58,261 nt of DNA from Tichowtungia sp964398915 (GTDB lineage Bacteria > Verrucomicrobiota > Kiritimatiellia > Kiritimatiellales > Tichowtungiaceae), in NCBI GenBank assembly GCA_964398915.1, contig CAYNOR010000012.1:1-58261 (forward strand), in the 5' to 3' direction. Numbering within the stretch: the first letter of the stretch is position 1; every line of letters starts with the position of its first letter. The position numbers were made by a program, and so were the translations under genes. The notes under the pieces were generated by a model. That model had not been told where the DNA came from, did no database searches, and saw nothing but the letters and a program-made list of their open reading frames with translations. Shown piece by piece: positions 22,902 through 31,793 of the stretch.

Positions 22902-25861
22902 AGTTAAGAGATATGAAAATCGGAACACAACTGCGAGTGGGGTTGGGTAGCATTTTGTTTTTTGTGGTTGTACTGGCCACGATGGCCTGGATTCAGACAG
23001 GCCATCAGTGGCAGCAGACGAAGAATCTTTATGAACATCCGTTTCAGGCACGGCGGGCTCTTGGCGCGATTGAAGCCGACATTCTGGTTATGCATCGAGG
23101 AATGAAAGATCTGGTGCAGGTTCAGATTGATCAGGAACTGGATGCTGTTTTGCAGGAGATTGAAGTTTGTAAAGCCGATGCATTCCAGCAGTTCGACATT
23201 TTGTATACCTGCTATCTCGGTCCTCGCACTGACATCACTACGCTGCACGACGAATTTGTGAAATGGAACACCATCCGCGAGGCGACCATCCGGCTATGGC
23301 GGACAGGGCAGAGGGCAGAAGCCGTCGCCCGCACTAAATCCAGTGGTGCCGGCGGGGCTCAAGTACAAGTCCTGATGAACCATTTCAGAAAGATCGATGA
23401 TTTTTCGCGTAATAAAGGCGAACAGTTCTATCGGTCCGCCTCGGAGGAGCAATCGGAAGTTCGGAACCAGTTGGTCGTTGCATTTATTATTATTTTGTTA
23501 CTGTCCATCGTAGTCGTCTGGCTGCTGATAAAAGGAATTAAAGCCCCGCTGTCTGAATTGACAGTGGCGGCGGAACAATTTCAGCAAGGTAAAATGGATC
23601 GGCGCAGCCGGTATGTTTCCGCTAATGAATTTGGATCGCTTTCCGCCGCATTTAACGGGATGGCCGAAACAATTCAGAAAGAAATGCAAATCAGTGTGAA
23701 TGCTGCCCATCTGGCTGACGTCATGCTTCGTGAAGATGAAGTGCATGCATTCTGCCGGGAAATGCTCAAAGCGTTACTTCAGCACACCGGTTCGCAAATG
23801 GGCGCGGTCTATTTTCTGGACGAGGCTAAAACAACGTTTGAACATTTCTATTCGATCGGGCTGGGTACCAGCGGGCACGCCGCTTTTTCCGCCACAGCAC
23901 TGGAAGGTGAATTGGGTGCGGCATTGGCTTCGCGGCGGATACAGCGGATTACCGACATTCCCGCAGATACTCATTTCGCTTTTGCCGCTGTGAGCGGGGA
24001 TCTCATGCCAAGGGAAATTCTGACTATCCCGGTGCTTTCCGATCACACCGTCTCGGCGGTGATTTCGCTGGCCAGTGTCCACGCGTATGACGAGTCGGCG
24101 ATTCGGCTGGTGGACGATGTCTGGAGTGTTCTGACCGCCCGTATGAACGGTGTGCTGGCGTTCCGGAAAACCCGTGAACTGGCTGACCGGCTTGCAAAAA
24201 AGAACGCCGAGCTGGATCAGCAGAGCCGGGAGCTGGCCTCGCAGGCCGCCGAACTGTCGGAACAGAATACCGAACTTGAAATGCAGAAAAAGCAATTGGA
24301 TGAGTCCAACCGGCTCAAGAGCGCCTTCCTTTCGAATATGAGCCATGAGCTGCGCACGCCGCTTAATTCGGTGATTGCGCTGTCGGGCGTTTTAAGCCGG
24401 CGGCTGTCCAAGACGATTCCGGCAGAGGAAGTGAGCTTCCTCGAAATTATCGAACGCAACGGTAAGAGTCTGCTATCCCTGATTAATGATATTCTCGACC
24501 TTTCCCGCATTGAGGCCGGTCGCGAAGAGGTGAGTGTCAGTCATTTTTCGGTTCGTGAACTGGTCGACGAGCTCGTTGCAATGCTGGAGCCGCAGGCGGC
24601 GGAGAAGAAAATTTCGCTGGTTAATCAAGTGTCCGGCAATCTGCCGTCCATTGTTTCCGATCCGGATAAACTCCGGCATATTCTCCAAAATCTCATCGGC
24701 AACGCCGTGAAGTTTACAGAGCAGGGGCAAGTTAAGGTTACCGCCCGTCATGCGAATGATGAGTTTTATATTGATGTCATTGATACGGGTATCGGTATTG
24801 CCGACGACCAGCTTCCGCATATTTTTGATGAGTTCCGGCAGGCTGACGGCAGCACCTCCCGCAAGTACGGCGGGACCGGTCTCGGGCTTGCCATTGCAAA
24901 GAAATATGCCCAGTTGCTGGGTGGCGGCATTACCGTGGATAGTACGTCTGGAAAGGGATCGGCCTTTACGCTCCGGCTTCCGTTGGCACTGCAAGGCTTC
25001 GCCGCTTCAGTTAAACTCGAACAGGCGTTCTCCAGCCGTTTTTGCGGAACCCCGCCGGCACCCGGTCAAGGGCAGCGCATTCTGGTCGTTGAAGATAACG
25101 AACCGGCGATTATTCAGCTGACCGATATTCTTCAAGCCGACGGCTATTGTGTTCAGGTGGCACGTAATGGCAAGGAGGCGCTGGCGCAGATTGCACAGGC
25201 GATGCCCGTCGCAATGATTCTCGATTTGATGATGCCGGAAGTGGATGGATTCCAAACGCTTAAGGCGATTCGCAGTGTGGAGAAAACGGCGAATATTCCG
25301 GTGCTGATTCTGACGGCGAAGCACATTACCAAGGACGATTTGAGCTTTTTCAAGAGTAATCATATTCATCAGTTGATTCAGAAAGGGGATATTGATAAGG
25401 CCGGATTACTGGGTGCCGTGGCGGGCATGGTCGCGCCGCCGCCAGCACCGGAAAAGCCTGCGTTGCGGACGTTACGTCCGCGCAAACCTGCACGTCCCGG
25501 TAAGCCTGTTGTTCTGGTTGTGGAGGATAATTCCGATAATCTGCGTACGGCTAAAGCTCTGCTGAGTGACCGTTATCAGGTGATCGAGGCACAAGATGGC
25601 AAAGAAGGTATTCGACAGGCACGAGCGCATCTTCCGGATATCATTCTCATGGATATCGCTATGCCGCGTATGGATGGCCTTGAGGCGCTGGCTGTGATCC
25701 GTGCCGATGAGAAGTTGCGTCATATTCCGGTAATTGCCGCTACGGCCAGTGCGATGAAAGGTGACCGGGAGACGATTTTGGCTCACGGTTTCGATGGCTA
25801 CGTTTCGAAACCAATCGATGAGGAATTGTTGAAAAAGATTCTTCATGAAGTGCTCGATTGA
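22898..25861 (+). CDS. Hybrid histidine kinase with HAMP, GAF and two receiver domains
   Basis: A 987-residue membrane kinase. An N-terminal helix (about 12-32) and a second (about 190-215) flank a periplasmic four-helix sensor. HAMP (about 215-268), a GAF-like domain (about 285-425), a coiled coil rich in Glu/Gln, HisKA (SHELRTPLNSV, His about 483) and HATPase (NLIGNAVKF, DTGIGIADD, GGTGLGLAI) follow. Two receivers end the protein, with ILDLMMPEVDG and ILMDIAMPRMDG carrying their Asp. All phosphotransfer residues are intact, unlike the first kinase of the cluster. ATGA coupling to cheR. Its extracytoplasmic bundle resembles chemoreceptor sensor domains. Confidence 0.93.
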   Translation: MKLRDMKIGTQLRVGLGSILFFVVVLATMAWIQTGHQWQQTKNLYEHPFQARRALGAIEADILVMHRGMKDLVQVQIDQELDAVLQEIEVCKADAFQQFDILYTCYLGPRTDITTLHDEFVKWNTIREATIRLWRTGQRAEAVARTKSSGAGGAQVQVLMNHFRKIDDFSRNKGEQFYRSASEEQSEVRNQLVVAFIIILLLSIVVVWLLIKGIKAPLSELTVAAEQFQQGKMDRRSRYVSANEFGSLSAAFNGMAETIQKEMQISVNAAHLADVMLREDEVHAFCREMLKALLQHTGSQMGAVYFLDEAKTTFEHFYSIGLGTSGHAAFSATALEGELGAALASRRIQRITDIPADTHFAFAAVSGDLMPREILTIPVLSDHTVSAVISLASVHAYDESAIRLVDDVWSVLTARMNGVLAFRKTRELADRLAKKNAELDQQSRELASQAAELSEQNTELEMQKKQLDESNRLKSAFLSNMSHELRTPLNSVIALSGVLSRRLSKTIPAEEVSFLEIIERNGKSLLSLINDILDLSRIEAGREEVSVSHFSVRELVDELVAMLEPQAAEKKISLVNQVSGNLPSIVSDPDKLRHILQNLIGNAVKFTEQGQVKVTARHANDEFYIDVIDTGIGIADDQLPHIFDEFRQADGSTSRKYGGTGLGLAIAKKYAQLLGGGITVDSTSGKGSAFTLRLPLALQGFAASVKLEQAFSSRFCGTPPAPGQGQRILVVEDNEPAIIQLTDILQADGYCVQVARNGKEALAQIAQAMPVAMILDLMMPEVDGFQTLKAIRSVEKTANIPVLILTAKHITKDDLSFFKSNHIHQLIQKGDIDKAGLLGAVAGMVAPPPAPEKPALRTLRPRKPARPGKPVVLVVEDNSDNLRTAKALLSDRYQVIEAQDGKEGIRQARAHLPDIILMDIAMPRMDGLEALAVIRADEKLRHIPVIAATASAMKGDRETILAHGFDGYVSKPIDEELLKKILHEVLD

Positions 25862-25875
25862 TAGGGAACAGTTCC

Positions 25876-27069
25876 ATGGAAGCAACCCGTTTAAAAATTC
25901 TGGCCATTGATGATAATGCCGACAACCTGACGACACTGAAGGCGATTGTTCAGGACGTTTTGCCGCACTGCGTATTGTCGACGGCCTTGAGCGGGCGACA
26001 GGGCATTGAACTGGCAAAAATTGACGACCCGGACGTTATTCTGCTCGATATCGTTATGCCGGGTATGGATGGGTATGAAGTTTGCCGTCAGTTGAAGAGT
26101 GACGAGAAATTGCGTACGATTCCTATCATTTTTTTAACAGCTCTGCGGACGGATCGCGAGAGCCGTATTAAGGCGCTGGATGCCGGTGTTGATGCGTTTC
26201 TCTCTAAGCCGCTGGATGATCAGGAGCTGGTCGCCGCTGTCCGGGCTATGGCTCGGATTAAAGTGGCTGCGCTGATACAGCGGGATGACACAAAAAAGCT
26301 GGCCCGCCTGGTTGAAGAACGCACAAAAGCCCTTACGCAGAGTAGAGTTGCCATACTTAACTCGATGGCTGATTTGAAAATTGAAATGTCGGAACATGCA
26401 AAGAGTGAAGAGCGTTTTCGTCAGCTGGCGCAACGGGTTGAGACCATCCGTGAAGAAGAACGCAAACGACTCGCCCGCGAATTACACGACGATATCGGAC
26501 AAACTTTCACTGCACTTAAAATTGATCTGGTGATGTTAGAGGGCGATTGTGCCTGCCACGATGAGGTCAAAGGCAAGATGAGAGATATGCATAAACTGCT
26601 GGGAGAAGGGATTCAAAGTATCCATTCACTCTGCCGTCGCCTGCGGCCCGGCGCAATTGATGATTTAGGTCTGACCGGAGCCCTTACCGGTTTGGTGGAA
26701 AGTTGGAAGCAGCGCAACCAGATGGAATGTGTGTTTTTTTCCGACATGAATGAATCCGAAGTGCCCGATGATATAAAGACCGCTGTTTTTCGCATAGTGC
26801 AGGAGTCTTTGACGAATATATCGCGCTATGCCAATGCATCCAAAGTCGAAATCAATCTGGTTGCCGACGGGCGCCTGTTAAGCATTTCAGTGGCCGATAA
26901 TGGGTGTGGCATGGACGATGACGCAAAAAACAAGCCGACCTCATTTGGATTGCTCGGTATGCACGAACGGATCGAAGCACTTGGCGGGGAACTCCGCATT
27001 AACAGTTCACCCGGCAAGGGAACGCAAATTGAAACGACCATTCCTCTTTCGGGGGGGGGGGGCACTTAA
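25876..27069 (+). CDS. Receiver plus HisKA_3 (NarX-type) histidine kinase
   Basis: A 397-residue cytoplasmic kinase. The receiver (1-125) has IDDN, phospho-acceptor in VILLDIVMPGMDG and SKPLDD. A coiled coil leads to a HisKA_3 dimerisation domain with RLARELHDDIGQ (H204), then an HATPase_c with QESLTNISRYANAS, ADNGCGMDDD and FGLLGMHERIEALGG. Kinases of this class phosphorylate NarL/FixJ regulators; the only one in the cluster (15773) lacks its Asp. ATG 25876 follows AGGGA; a TTG at 25858 would add six residues. A run of twelve G at 27051-27062 encodes the C-terminal glycines. Confidence 0.92.
   Translation: MEATRLKILAIDDNADNLTTLKAIVQDVLPHCVLSTALSGRQGIELAKIDDPDVILLDIVMPGMDGYEVCRQLKSDEKLRTIPIIFLTALRTDRESRIKALDAGVDAFLSKPLDDQELVAAVRAMARIKVAALIQRDDTKKLARLVEERTKALTQSRVAILNSMADLKIEMSEHAKSEERFRQLAQRVETIREEERKRLARELHDDIGQTFTALKIDLVMLEGDCACHDEVKGKMRDMHKLLGEGIQSIHSLCRRLRPGAIDDLGLTGALTGLVESWKQRNQMECVFFSDMNESEVPDDIKTAVFRIVQESLTNISRYANASKVEINLVADGRLLSISVADNGCGMDDDAKNKPTSFGLLGMHERIEALGGELRINSSPGKGTQIETTIPLSGGGGT
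27051..27062 (+). repeat. Twelve-base poly-G tract at the end of the HisKA_3 kinase gene
   Basis: G12 three codons before the stop. Changes in tract length would alter or extend only the last few residues. Such runs are prone to both slippage and sequencing error. Confidence 0.9.
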
Positions 27070-27103
27070 AGAAAATTTTTCCGACCCCGTGAATTTTTAA
27101 CAC

Positions 27104-27682
27104 TCAAGTCAACCCGAGACCGTTCATGTGCAGGTAAATTTCGCGGCCGAGCCATGCGTCGGTGGCGGCGTACCGGAGCTGGGATTCGGTCAGTTCGTTT
27201 TTCGCCCAGTTGGAAGTCTGCTCCCGTTTTGAAACACGGAAGCCCAGTAGCAGGGCCGCCAGTCCGCGCAACCCGAGGTTTTTGATGTGCGCTTTTTTGG
27301 CGTGTTCCGCCAGTTCAACAAAGCCGGCCGGTTTAAAGTCGGTCAGCTTGCGCAGTTCGCTGACGTCGGAGCGGATGGAAACTCCGGTTTTGATGATTTC
27401 CGGGCTGGATAGAACGTCACACAGTCCTTTGGTCAGGCCGGTGAGTTTGATTTGGAAGAGGAAGACTTCGGCTCCGGTCGCCAGTTGCAGGAGGGAAGGC
27501 TGGTAATATTCCCCGACACGGAAGGTTGGACGGGTTTCCGTATCAAATCCAAGCAGGGTTTCCTGCTTCAGTTTTTCAGCGGCATTATCTGCCGCTTCCG
27601 GTGTGCGGATCAGGTGAATCAGCCCGTCATACTGCTTCATCGGCAGGCAGTTGATTTCGTCCTTGGAGATGTGCAGGTTCAT
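27104..27682 (-). CDS. RNase D-like DEDDy 3'-5' exonuclease
   Basis: A 192-residue single-domain exonuclease of the DEDDy group. GFDTETRP (D47, E49) is Exo I, IRSDVSELRKL supplies the Exo II Asp, and YAATDAWLG is the Tyr-x3-Asp Exo III. The N-terminus ISKDEINCLPMKQYDG is typical of this small family, so the gene is full length. It lacks the HRDC domains of full RNase D. The ATG overlaps the stop of the RelE-like toxin (27679-27682), with GAGG upstream, making it third gene of a toxin-antitoxin operon. A role in trimming structured RNA is likely; a link to toxin action is inference. Confidence 0.92.
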   Translation of the reverse strand: MNLHISKDEINCLPMKQYDGLIHLIRTPEAADNAAEKLKQETLLGFDTETRPTFRVGEYYQPSLLQLATGAEVFLFQIKLTGLTKGLCDVLSSPEIIKTGVSIRSDVSELRKLTDFKPAGFVELAEHAKKAHIKNLGLRGLAALLLGFRVSKREQTSNWAKNELTESQLRYAATDAWLGREIYLHMNGLGLT

Positions 27683-27957
27683 CGGTATGCCTCGTCGTGA
27701 GAGCCGATCATGACTGGGATGATGAGTTTATCCTGAATGATGAACTCAATGGTGATGCGGTATTTCATATTGATGGAGACGGAGTGCACATCGTCGAGAG
27801 GTCCCTGTAGTTTGTGAAGCCGCAATGACGGGTGATGCGGGTTCGATCTAAGCAGTTCGATGGTTTTTTCGTATTGATTTAAAATCTCAGGATGCTTTTT
27901 TAGGAAGCGTTTAAGCCTTCGTTCATATTTTGCCGTATAAAGAATTTCGTACGGCAT
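27679..27957 (-). CDS. RelE/YafQ-family toxin
   Basis: A 92-residue type II toxin of the RelE superfamily, expected to be a ribosome-dependent mRNA interferase. YTAKYERRLKRFLKKHP is the N-terminal helix pair, LHKLQGPLDDVHSVSINMKYRI the central sheet with basic residues, and IPVMIGSHDEAYR the C-terminal strand with the conserved His. The start codon shares a base with the antitoxin stop, and the stop overlaps the exonuclease start, so all three are translationally coupled. Confidence 0.9.
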   Translation of the reverse strand: MPYEILYTAKYERRLKRFLKKHPEILNQYEKTIELLRSNPHHPSLRLHKLQGPLDDVHSVSINMKYRITIEFIIQDKLIIPVMIGSHDEAYR

Positions 27958-28220
27958 CAGGACTCCTTGAGCATTTCTTTGAGCTCTGCGAGGTGTCTTT
28001 TTGTATCGGTGTGGTATTCCCCTGCCGCGATGGCTTCTCGTGTTTCAGCCAGAGCCGCAAGGATTTCACATTCGCGCAGGTGTTCATAGGTTTCGTTATC
28101 GAGGACGACGAATTCGCGTTTGCCGCGAACGGAAATGCCAGCCTCACCGTATTCGGCGATTGCTTCGTTTACGACGGATATTCCGTTTCGTTTTAACTCA
28201 TTGGCCGTGACGTATTTCAT
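27957..28220 (-). CDS. Phd/YefM-like antitoxin
   Basis: An 87-residue antitoxin. The N-terminal MKYVTANELKRNGISVVNEAI resembles the DNA-binding end of Phd/YefM proteins, followed by ISVRGKREFVVLDNETYEHL (the prevent-host-death core) and an acidic helical tail for toxin binding. A strong ribosome site, AAAGGAGC, lies at 28225-28232 (minus strand). Upstream is a near-consensus promoter overlaid by four phased palindromes, consistent with tight autoregulation by antitoxin and toxin-antitoxin complex. Confidence 0.9.
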   Translation of the reverse strand: MKYVTANELKRNGISVVNEAIAEYGEAGISVRGKREFVVLDNETYEHLRECEILAALAETREAIAAGEYHTDTKRHLAELKEMLKES

Positions 28221-28235
28221 GAACAGCTCCTTTAA

Positions 28236-28283
28236 CAGCGCTATTAAAAGCGCTCTTTAGAGCGCTGTCAATAGCGCTCTTAA
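28236..28283 (-). promoter_or_regulatory. Toxin-antitoxin promoter with four 12-bp-phased AGCGCT operator sites
   Basis: AGCGCT palindromes start at 28237, 28249, 28261 and 28273, exactly 12 bp apart. On the minus strand a -35 TTGACA (28271-28266) and a -10 TTTAAT (28248-28243) are separated by 17 bp, so the palindromes cover both promoter boxes, the spacer and the expected start site. This is the form expected for cooperative autorepression. Confidence 0.85.
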
Positions 28284-28334
28284 TAGATTGAATGGTCAAA
28301 AATCAGCACTCAGCAATCATCAATCGGGACTGCT
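28284..28334. repeat. Short text-like repeat between the toxin-antitoxin promoter and rpoN
   Basis: Contains AATCAGCACTCAGCAATCAT and similar phrase DNA; no gene. Same style as the intergenic repeats near 14240 and 31770. Confidence 0.4.
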
Positions 28335-29747
28335 CTATGTCTGGCGGCGCAGGCGGGCAGGCAGGATTTTAAGTTGTTCTCGGTACTTTGTGACGGTACG
28401 GCGGGCAATGTCGATACCTTGTTTGCTGAGTTCGTCGGCTATCCGCTGGTCGGAGAGGGGGCGGCGCCTGCTCTCAGTACGGACAATATCCATGATCGTG
28501 TTTTTTATGGCGGCGTTGGAGAGAAATCGTCCATCGGCTTGAGCGACGCCTGCCGTGAAGAAATGTTTAAATTCAAAGGTGCCTTGCGGGGTGGCCATAT
28601 ATTTGCCATTGCAGGCACGGCTGACCGTGGTTTCATGAACTTTTAACAGCTCGGCGACCTGTTTCATCGTGAGCGGTTTGAGTTTAGAAACTCCTTCTTC
28701 AAGAAAATCTTCCTGTATGCGGATAATTTCGCAGGCCAGGCGATAGATGGTGTCCTGCCGCTGATCAATGCTGCGGATGAAAAACTTGCTTTTGGCTATT
28801 TTCTCGCGGATGTATTTGCGCGTGTCGCCCGCCGTGTTTTTGTCTTTGAGCAGTTCCAGATATTTTTGGCTGATGAAGAGACGCGGATAGGGGCTGCGGT
28901 TTTGAATGACCGTCCAGACTCCGTCCTTTTTCTCGACGGAAATTTCGGGGATAACGTATTCGGTCTTTTCGACGGAAAAATTGCGGCCGGGTTTCGGGTC
29001 GAGTTCCGCAATCGCGGCGGAGAGCTCCTTGATCTTTTCAATCGGCAGGCGCATAGCTTTGCCGATTTGTTCGTACTGGTGGGACCCCAGTTTGTCGAGG
29101 TGGTCGCGGACCAGAATGGCTTCAAGGGAGTTTTGTCTGCCCTGGTGTTTGAGCTGAAGCAACAGACACTCTTTGAGGTCACGCGCGCAAACGCCGACGG
29201 GATCGAATCCTTGTATGACGGTGATGATGCGTTCAAATAGCTCTTCGGGAAATTCGGGCGTTGTGCCCATAAGGCCGTCGATGTCGAGTTGGAGATAGCC
29301 GTCGTCGTCGATGCTGCCGATCAGTACTTCAGCGATGCCTCGTTCGCGGGGATCAAGTCCGGCGAGGGCAAGCTGGTCGAGCAGATGTTCCTGTAACGAT
29401 TCGGTGTCCTCGATGGAATCCATCATGAACTGATAGCGTTCATCATCACCCTGAGACCGTACTTCGCGATTGTTGCGAAAATCGGCGTCCCACTCGGCCA
29501 GTTCAGTGAGCTCGCCCAGTTCGCGCTCTTCACGTAGTTCCTCGCGGGCGGCTTCTGCGAAGTCGGTGGTCTGTTCAACTTCCGGGGTTTCGCGTTCCAG
29601 CGTGGGATTTTGATCCATCTCTTCGCGGATCATGGTCTGGAGGTCGAGAATGGGTGCCTGGAGGATTTTAAGGGACTGCAGCATCTGCGGAGTGAGCGAT
29701 TGCTCCATCCGCTGAGTTTGAGATTGATCTAGATACTGTCCTGCCAT
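28335..29747 (-). CDS. rpoN: RNA polymerase sigma-54 factor
   Basis: A 470-residue sigma-54. The Gln/Leu-rich activator-interacting region (about 10-50, MEQSLTPQMLQSLKILQAP) is followed by an acidic linker, the core-binding domain (PVGVCARDLKECLLLQL), the HTH region (LKVHETTVSRACNGKY) and the RpoN box ARRTVTKYRE (about 448-457). It directs transcription from -24/-12 promoters and needs AAA+ activators such as the NtrC-type protein at 11048-12424. It is divergent from the MBL hydrolase gene. No clear ribosome site is seen before ATG 29747. Confidence 0.97.
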   Translation of the reverse strand: MAGQYLDQSQTQRMEQSLTPQMLQSLKILQAPILDLQTMIREEMDQNPTLERETPEVEQTTDFAEAAREELREERELGELTELAEWDADFRNNREVRSQGDDERYQFMMDSIEDTESLQEHLLDQLALAGLDPRERGIAEVLIGSIDDDGYLQLDIDGLMGTTPEFPEELFERIITVIQGFDPVGVCARDLKECLLLQLKHQGRQNSLEAILVRDHLDKLGSHQYEQIGKAMRLPIEKIKELSAAIAELDPKPGRNFSVEKTEYVIPEISVEKKDGVWTVIQNRSPYPRLFISQKYLELLKDKNTAGDTRKYIREKIAKSKFFIRSIDQRQDTIYRLACEIIRIQEDFLEEGVSKLKPLTMKQVAELLKVHETTVSRACNGKYMATPQGTFEFKHFFTAGVAQADGRFLSNAAIKNTIMDIVRTESRRRPLSDQRIADELSKQGIDIARRTVTKYREQLKILPARLRRQT

Positions 29748-29836
29748 TTGGGTTTACAAACGCTCCGTCCTGTCTAACAATTGGAGTATATAGATAACAC
29801 AAAACAGCGCAGGCTGTAACACCCAAATTGAATTCT

Positions 29837-30610
29837 ATGACATTGAAACTTTGTGTACTGGCCAGCGGCAGTTCCGGTAACTGCACGTTTATCGGAACGG
29901 AAAAGACCCGCATTTTGATTGATGCAGGTCTTTCGGCGCGGCGCACCGTCGAGCGTTTGGCAGAAATCGGCGAGTCGCCGGAGGCCATTCAAGCCATTTG
30001 CGTAAGCCATGAGCATGGTGACCATATTGCAGGCATCCGTGTGCTCCAGAAAAATTACGGGATGCCTGTTTATGCCAATGCCGGAACCTTCGAGATGATC
30101 GGTGGCGATATCAAGGGTGCGCGCTTTACTACCGGGTCACCCTTTTGCGTCGGCGACTTTTCGATTCATCCCTTTCCCGTGCCGCACGATGCAAATGACC
30201 CTGTCGGTTTCGTCTTTTCGGCAGGGAACCTGAAAGTCGGTGTTGCAACAGATATCGGGATGGTGACGAATGCCTTGCGTGAACGGCTACGCAAATGTCA
30301 TGTGGTGGTGATTGAGGCTAATCACGATGAAACCCTTTTACACGAAGCCGACCGTCCGTGGAGCCTGAAACAGCGTATTCGCGGCAATCAGGGACATCTC
30401 TCGAACCGGGCGGCGGCGGCTTTAATGGCTGAAATCGCGGGCGAAGGTCTGGAGCATCTTTTTCTTGCACACCTGAGCTCAGATTGTAACAGTCCGCACC
30501 ACGCCCGAACGACCTTTGAAACCGTATTGGCTGAGGCAGGGCATACGCATGTAAAAGTGCGGCTGACGGGTGCAGACGGCGTCAGCGAGCAATTGATTTT
30601 AGAGGATTAA
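29837..30610 (+). CDS. MBL-fold metallohydrolase, YycJ/WalJ-like
   Basis: A 257-residue metallo-beta-lactamase-fold hydrolase. The start LCVLASGSSGNCTFI and VSHEHGDHIAGI (HxHxDH metal motif) match the YycJ/WalJ group, implicated in DNA processing. ATDIGMV, HDETLL, GHLSNRAAA and LAHLSSDCNSP are later conserved blocks. ATG 29837 is used; a TTG at 29828 would add three residues. It is followed after six bases by lpxK, so the two are likely cotranscribed, though their functions seem unrelated. Confidence 0.92.
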   Translation: MTLKLCVLASGSSGNCTFIGTEKTRILIDAGLSARRTVERLAEIGESPEAIQAICVSHEHGDHIAGIRVLQKNYGMPVYANAGTFEMIGGDIKGARFTTGSPFCVGDFSIHPFPVPHDANDPVGFVFSAGNLKVGVATDIGMVTNALRERLRKCHVVVIEANHDETLLHEADRPWSLKQRIRGNQGHLSNRAAAALMAEIAGEGLEHLFLAHLSSDCNSPHHARTTFETVLAEAGHTHVKVRLTGADGVSEQLILED

Positions 30611-30616
30611 ATTTTT

Positions 30617-31765
30617 ATGACGAAGCGCCCGAATGAACGGTTGGAGCAGAAGCTGCTGAAGGTGATTGCCAAGGAGACTCTCGGCAGGCGTGCCGCCTGT
30701 GTGAGAGGTTTTCTAAAGACGCTTTCCTGGATTTTCGGCTCATTGGTGCAGTTGCGTTTATTGCTGCATAAACACCGCATTATTCGCGCCAGTACACTCG
30801 GCTGTCAGGTGATCAGTGTCGGCAATGTGACGGTTGGCGGAACGGGTAAGACCCCGATTGTAGAAACCTTTGCGCGTTCACTTCAGCAGAAGGGTCGTAA
30901 GGTGGCCATTCTGAGCCGGGGTTATAAGAGCCGCAAAACGCCGCTGTGGGAAAAAATTCTCAAGAAAGAAGAACGCCTGCCGCGCGTGGTATCTGACGGC
31001 GACCGGCTTTTGCTTAATTCCGATCTGGCGGGCGATGAGCCGTATATGCTGGCTTCGAACCTGCCGGAAATCGTCGTGCTGGTGGATAAAGACCGTGTGA
31101 AATCGGGTAAATATGCCATTAAAAAGTTCGGTTGCGATACGCTGGTGCTGGATGACGGATTCCAGTATCTGAAACTTCAGCATCGGCTCGATATTGTGCT
31201 GGTGGATTACACCAATCCCTTTGGATACAACCGTGTTCTTCCACGCGGTCTGCTGCGCGAACCCAAGCGTAATTTGAAGCGCGCCGGTTTCATTTTTATC
31301 ACAAAATGTCCGCCGGAAGGTGCTCCGGAACTGAAGGCGAAGCTGCGCGAACTGAATCCGCATGCTGAGATTTCTGAATGCCGGCATAGTCCCAAATATC
31401 TGGAAAACCTTTATACCCGCGAACAAACCGGACTGGAATTCCTGCAAGGTCGTAAAATTTCCGCTGTGTCCGGGATCGCTGTGCCGGAAAGTTTCGAGAA
31501 CGGCCTGCGCAAGCTTGGTGCGGAAATTGTTCATAGCGCACGGTATACCGACCACCATCGTTATACCCAGCAGGAGATTATTGAAACGATCAATAGCGCT
31601 GCCGAGGAGGGTGCCGAGGTGATTGTTACTACCGAGAAAGATGCCGTACGATTTCCTCTTCTCGACCGATGCGACCTGCCGGTCATCTATTTGCGTGTGG
31701 AAATTGAAATGCTGTCCGGTTCTGAGGCGTTCAATGATTGGATTGACCGGATCTGTTTCAAATAA
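30617..31765 (+). CDS. lpxK: Tetraacyldisaccharide 4'-kinase
   Basis: A 382-residue membrane-associated kinase that phosphorylates the 4' position of the lipid A disaccharide. GNVTVGGTGKTP (about 69-80) is the P-loop, LSRGYKS follows, and LDDGFQYLKLQHRLDIVLVD is the LpxK signature. The N-terminal hydrophobic part is expected for membrane binding. Its presence is strong evidence that the cell makes lipid A. It is in a row with the heptosyltransferase and msbA. Confidence 0.96.
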   Translation: MTKRPNERLEQKLLKVIAKETLGRRAACVRGFLKTLSWIFGSLVQLRLLLHKHRIIRASTLGCQVISVGNVTVGGTGKTPIVETFARSLQQKGRKVAILSRGYKSRKTPLWEKILKKEERLPRVVSDGDRLLLNSDLAGDEPYMLASNLPEIVVLVDKDRVKSGKYAIKKFGCDTLVLDDGFQYLKLQHRLDIVLVDYTNPFGYNRVLPRGLLREPKRNLKRAGFIFITKCPPEGAPELKAKLRELNPHAEISECRHSPKYLENLYTREQTGLEFLQGRKISAVSGIAVPESFENGLRKLGAEIVHSARYTDHHRYTQQEIIETINSAAEEGAEVIVTTEKDAVRFPLLDRCDLPVIYLRVEIEMLSGSEAFNDWIDRICFK

Positions 31766-31793
31766 ACCGGAAGGCTGAAATCTGAAACCTGAA

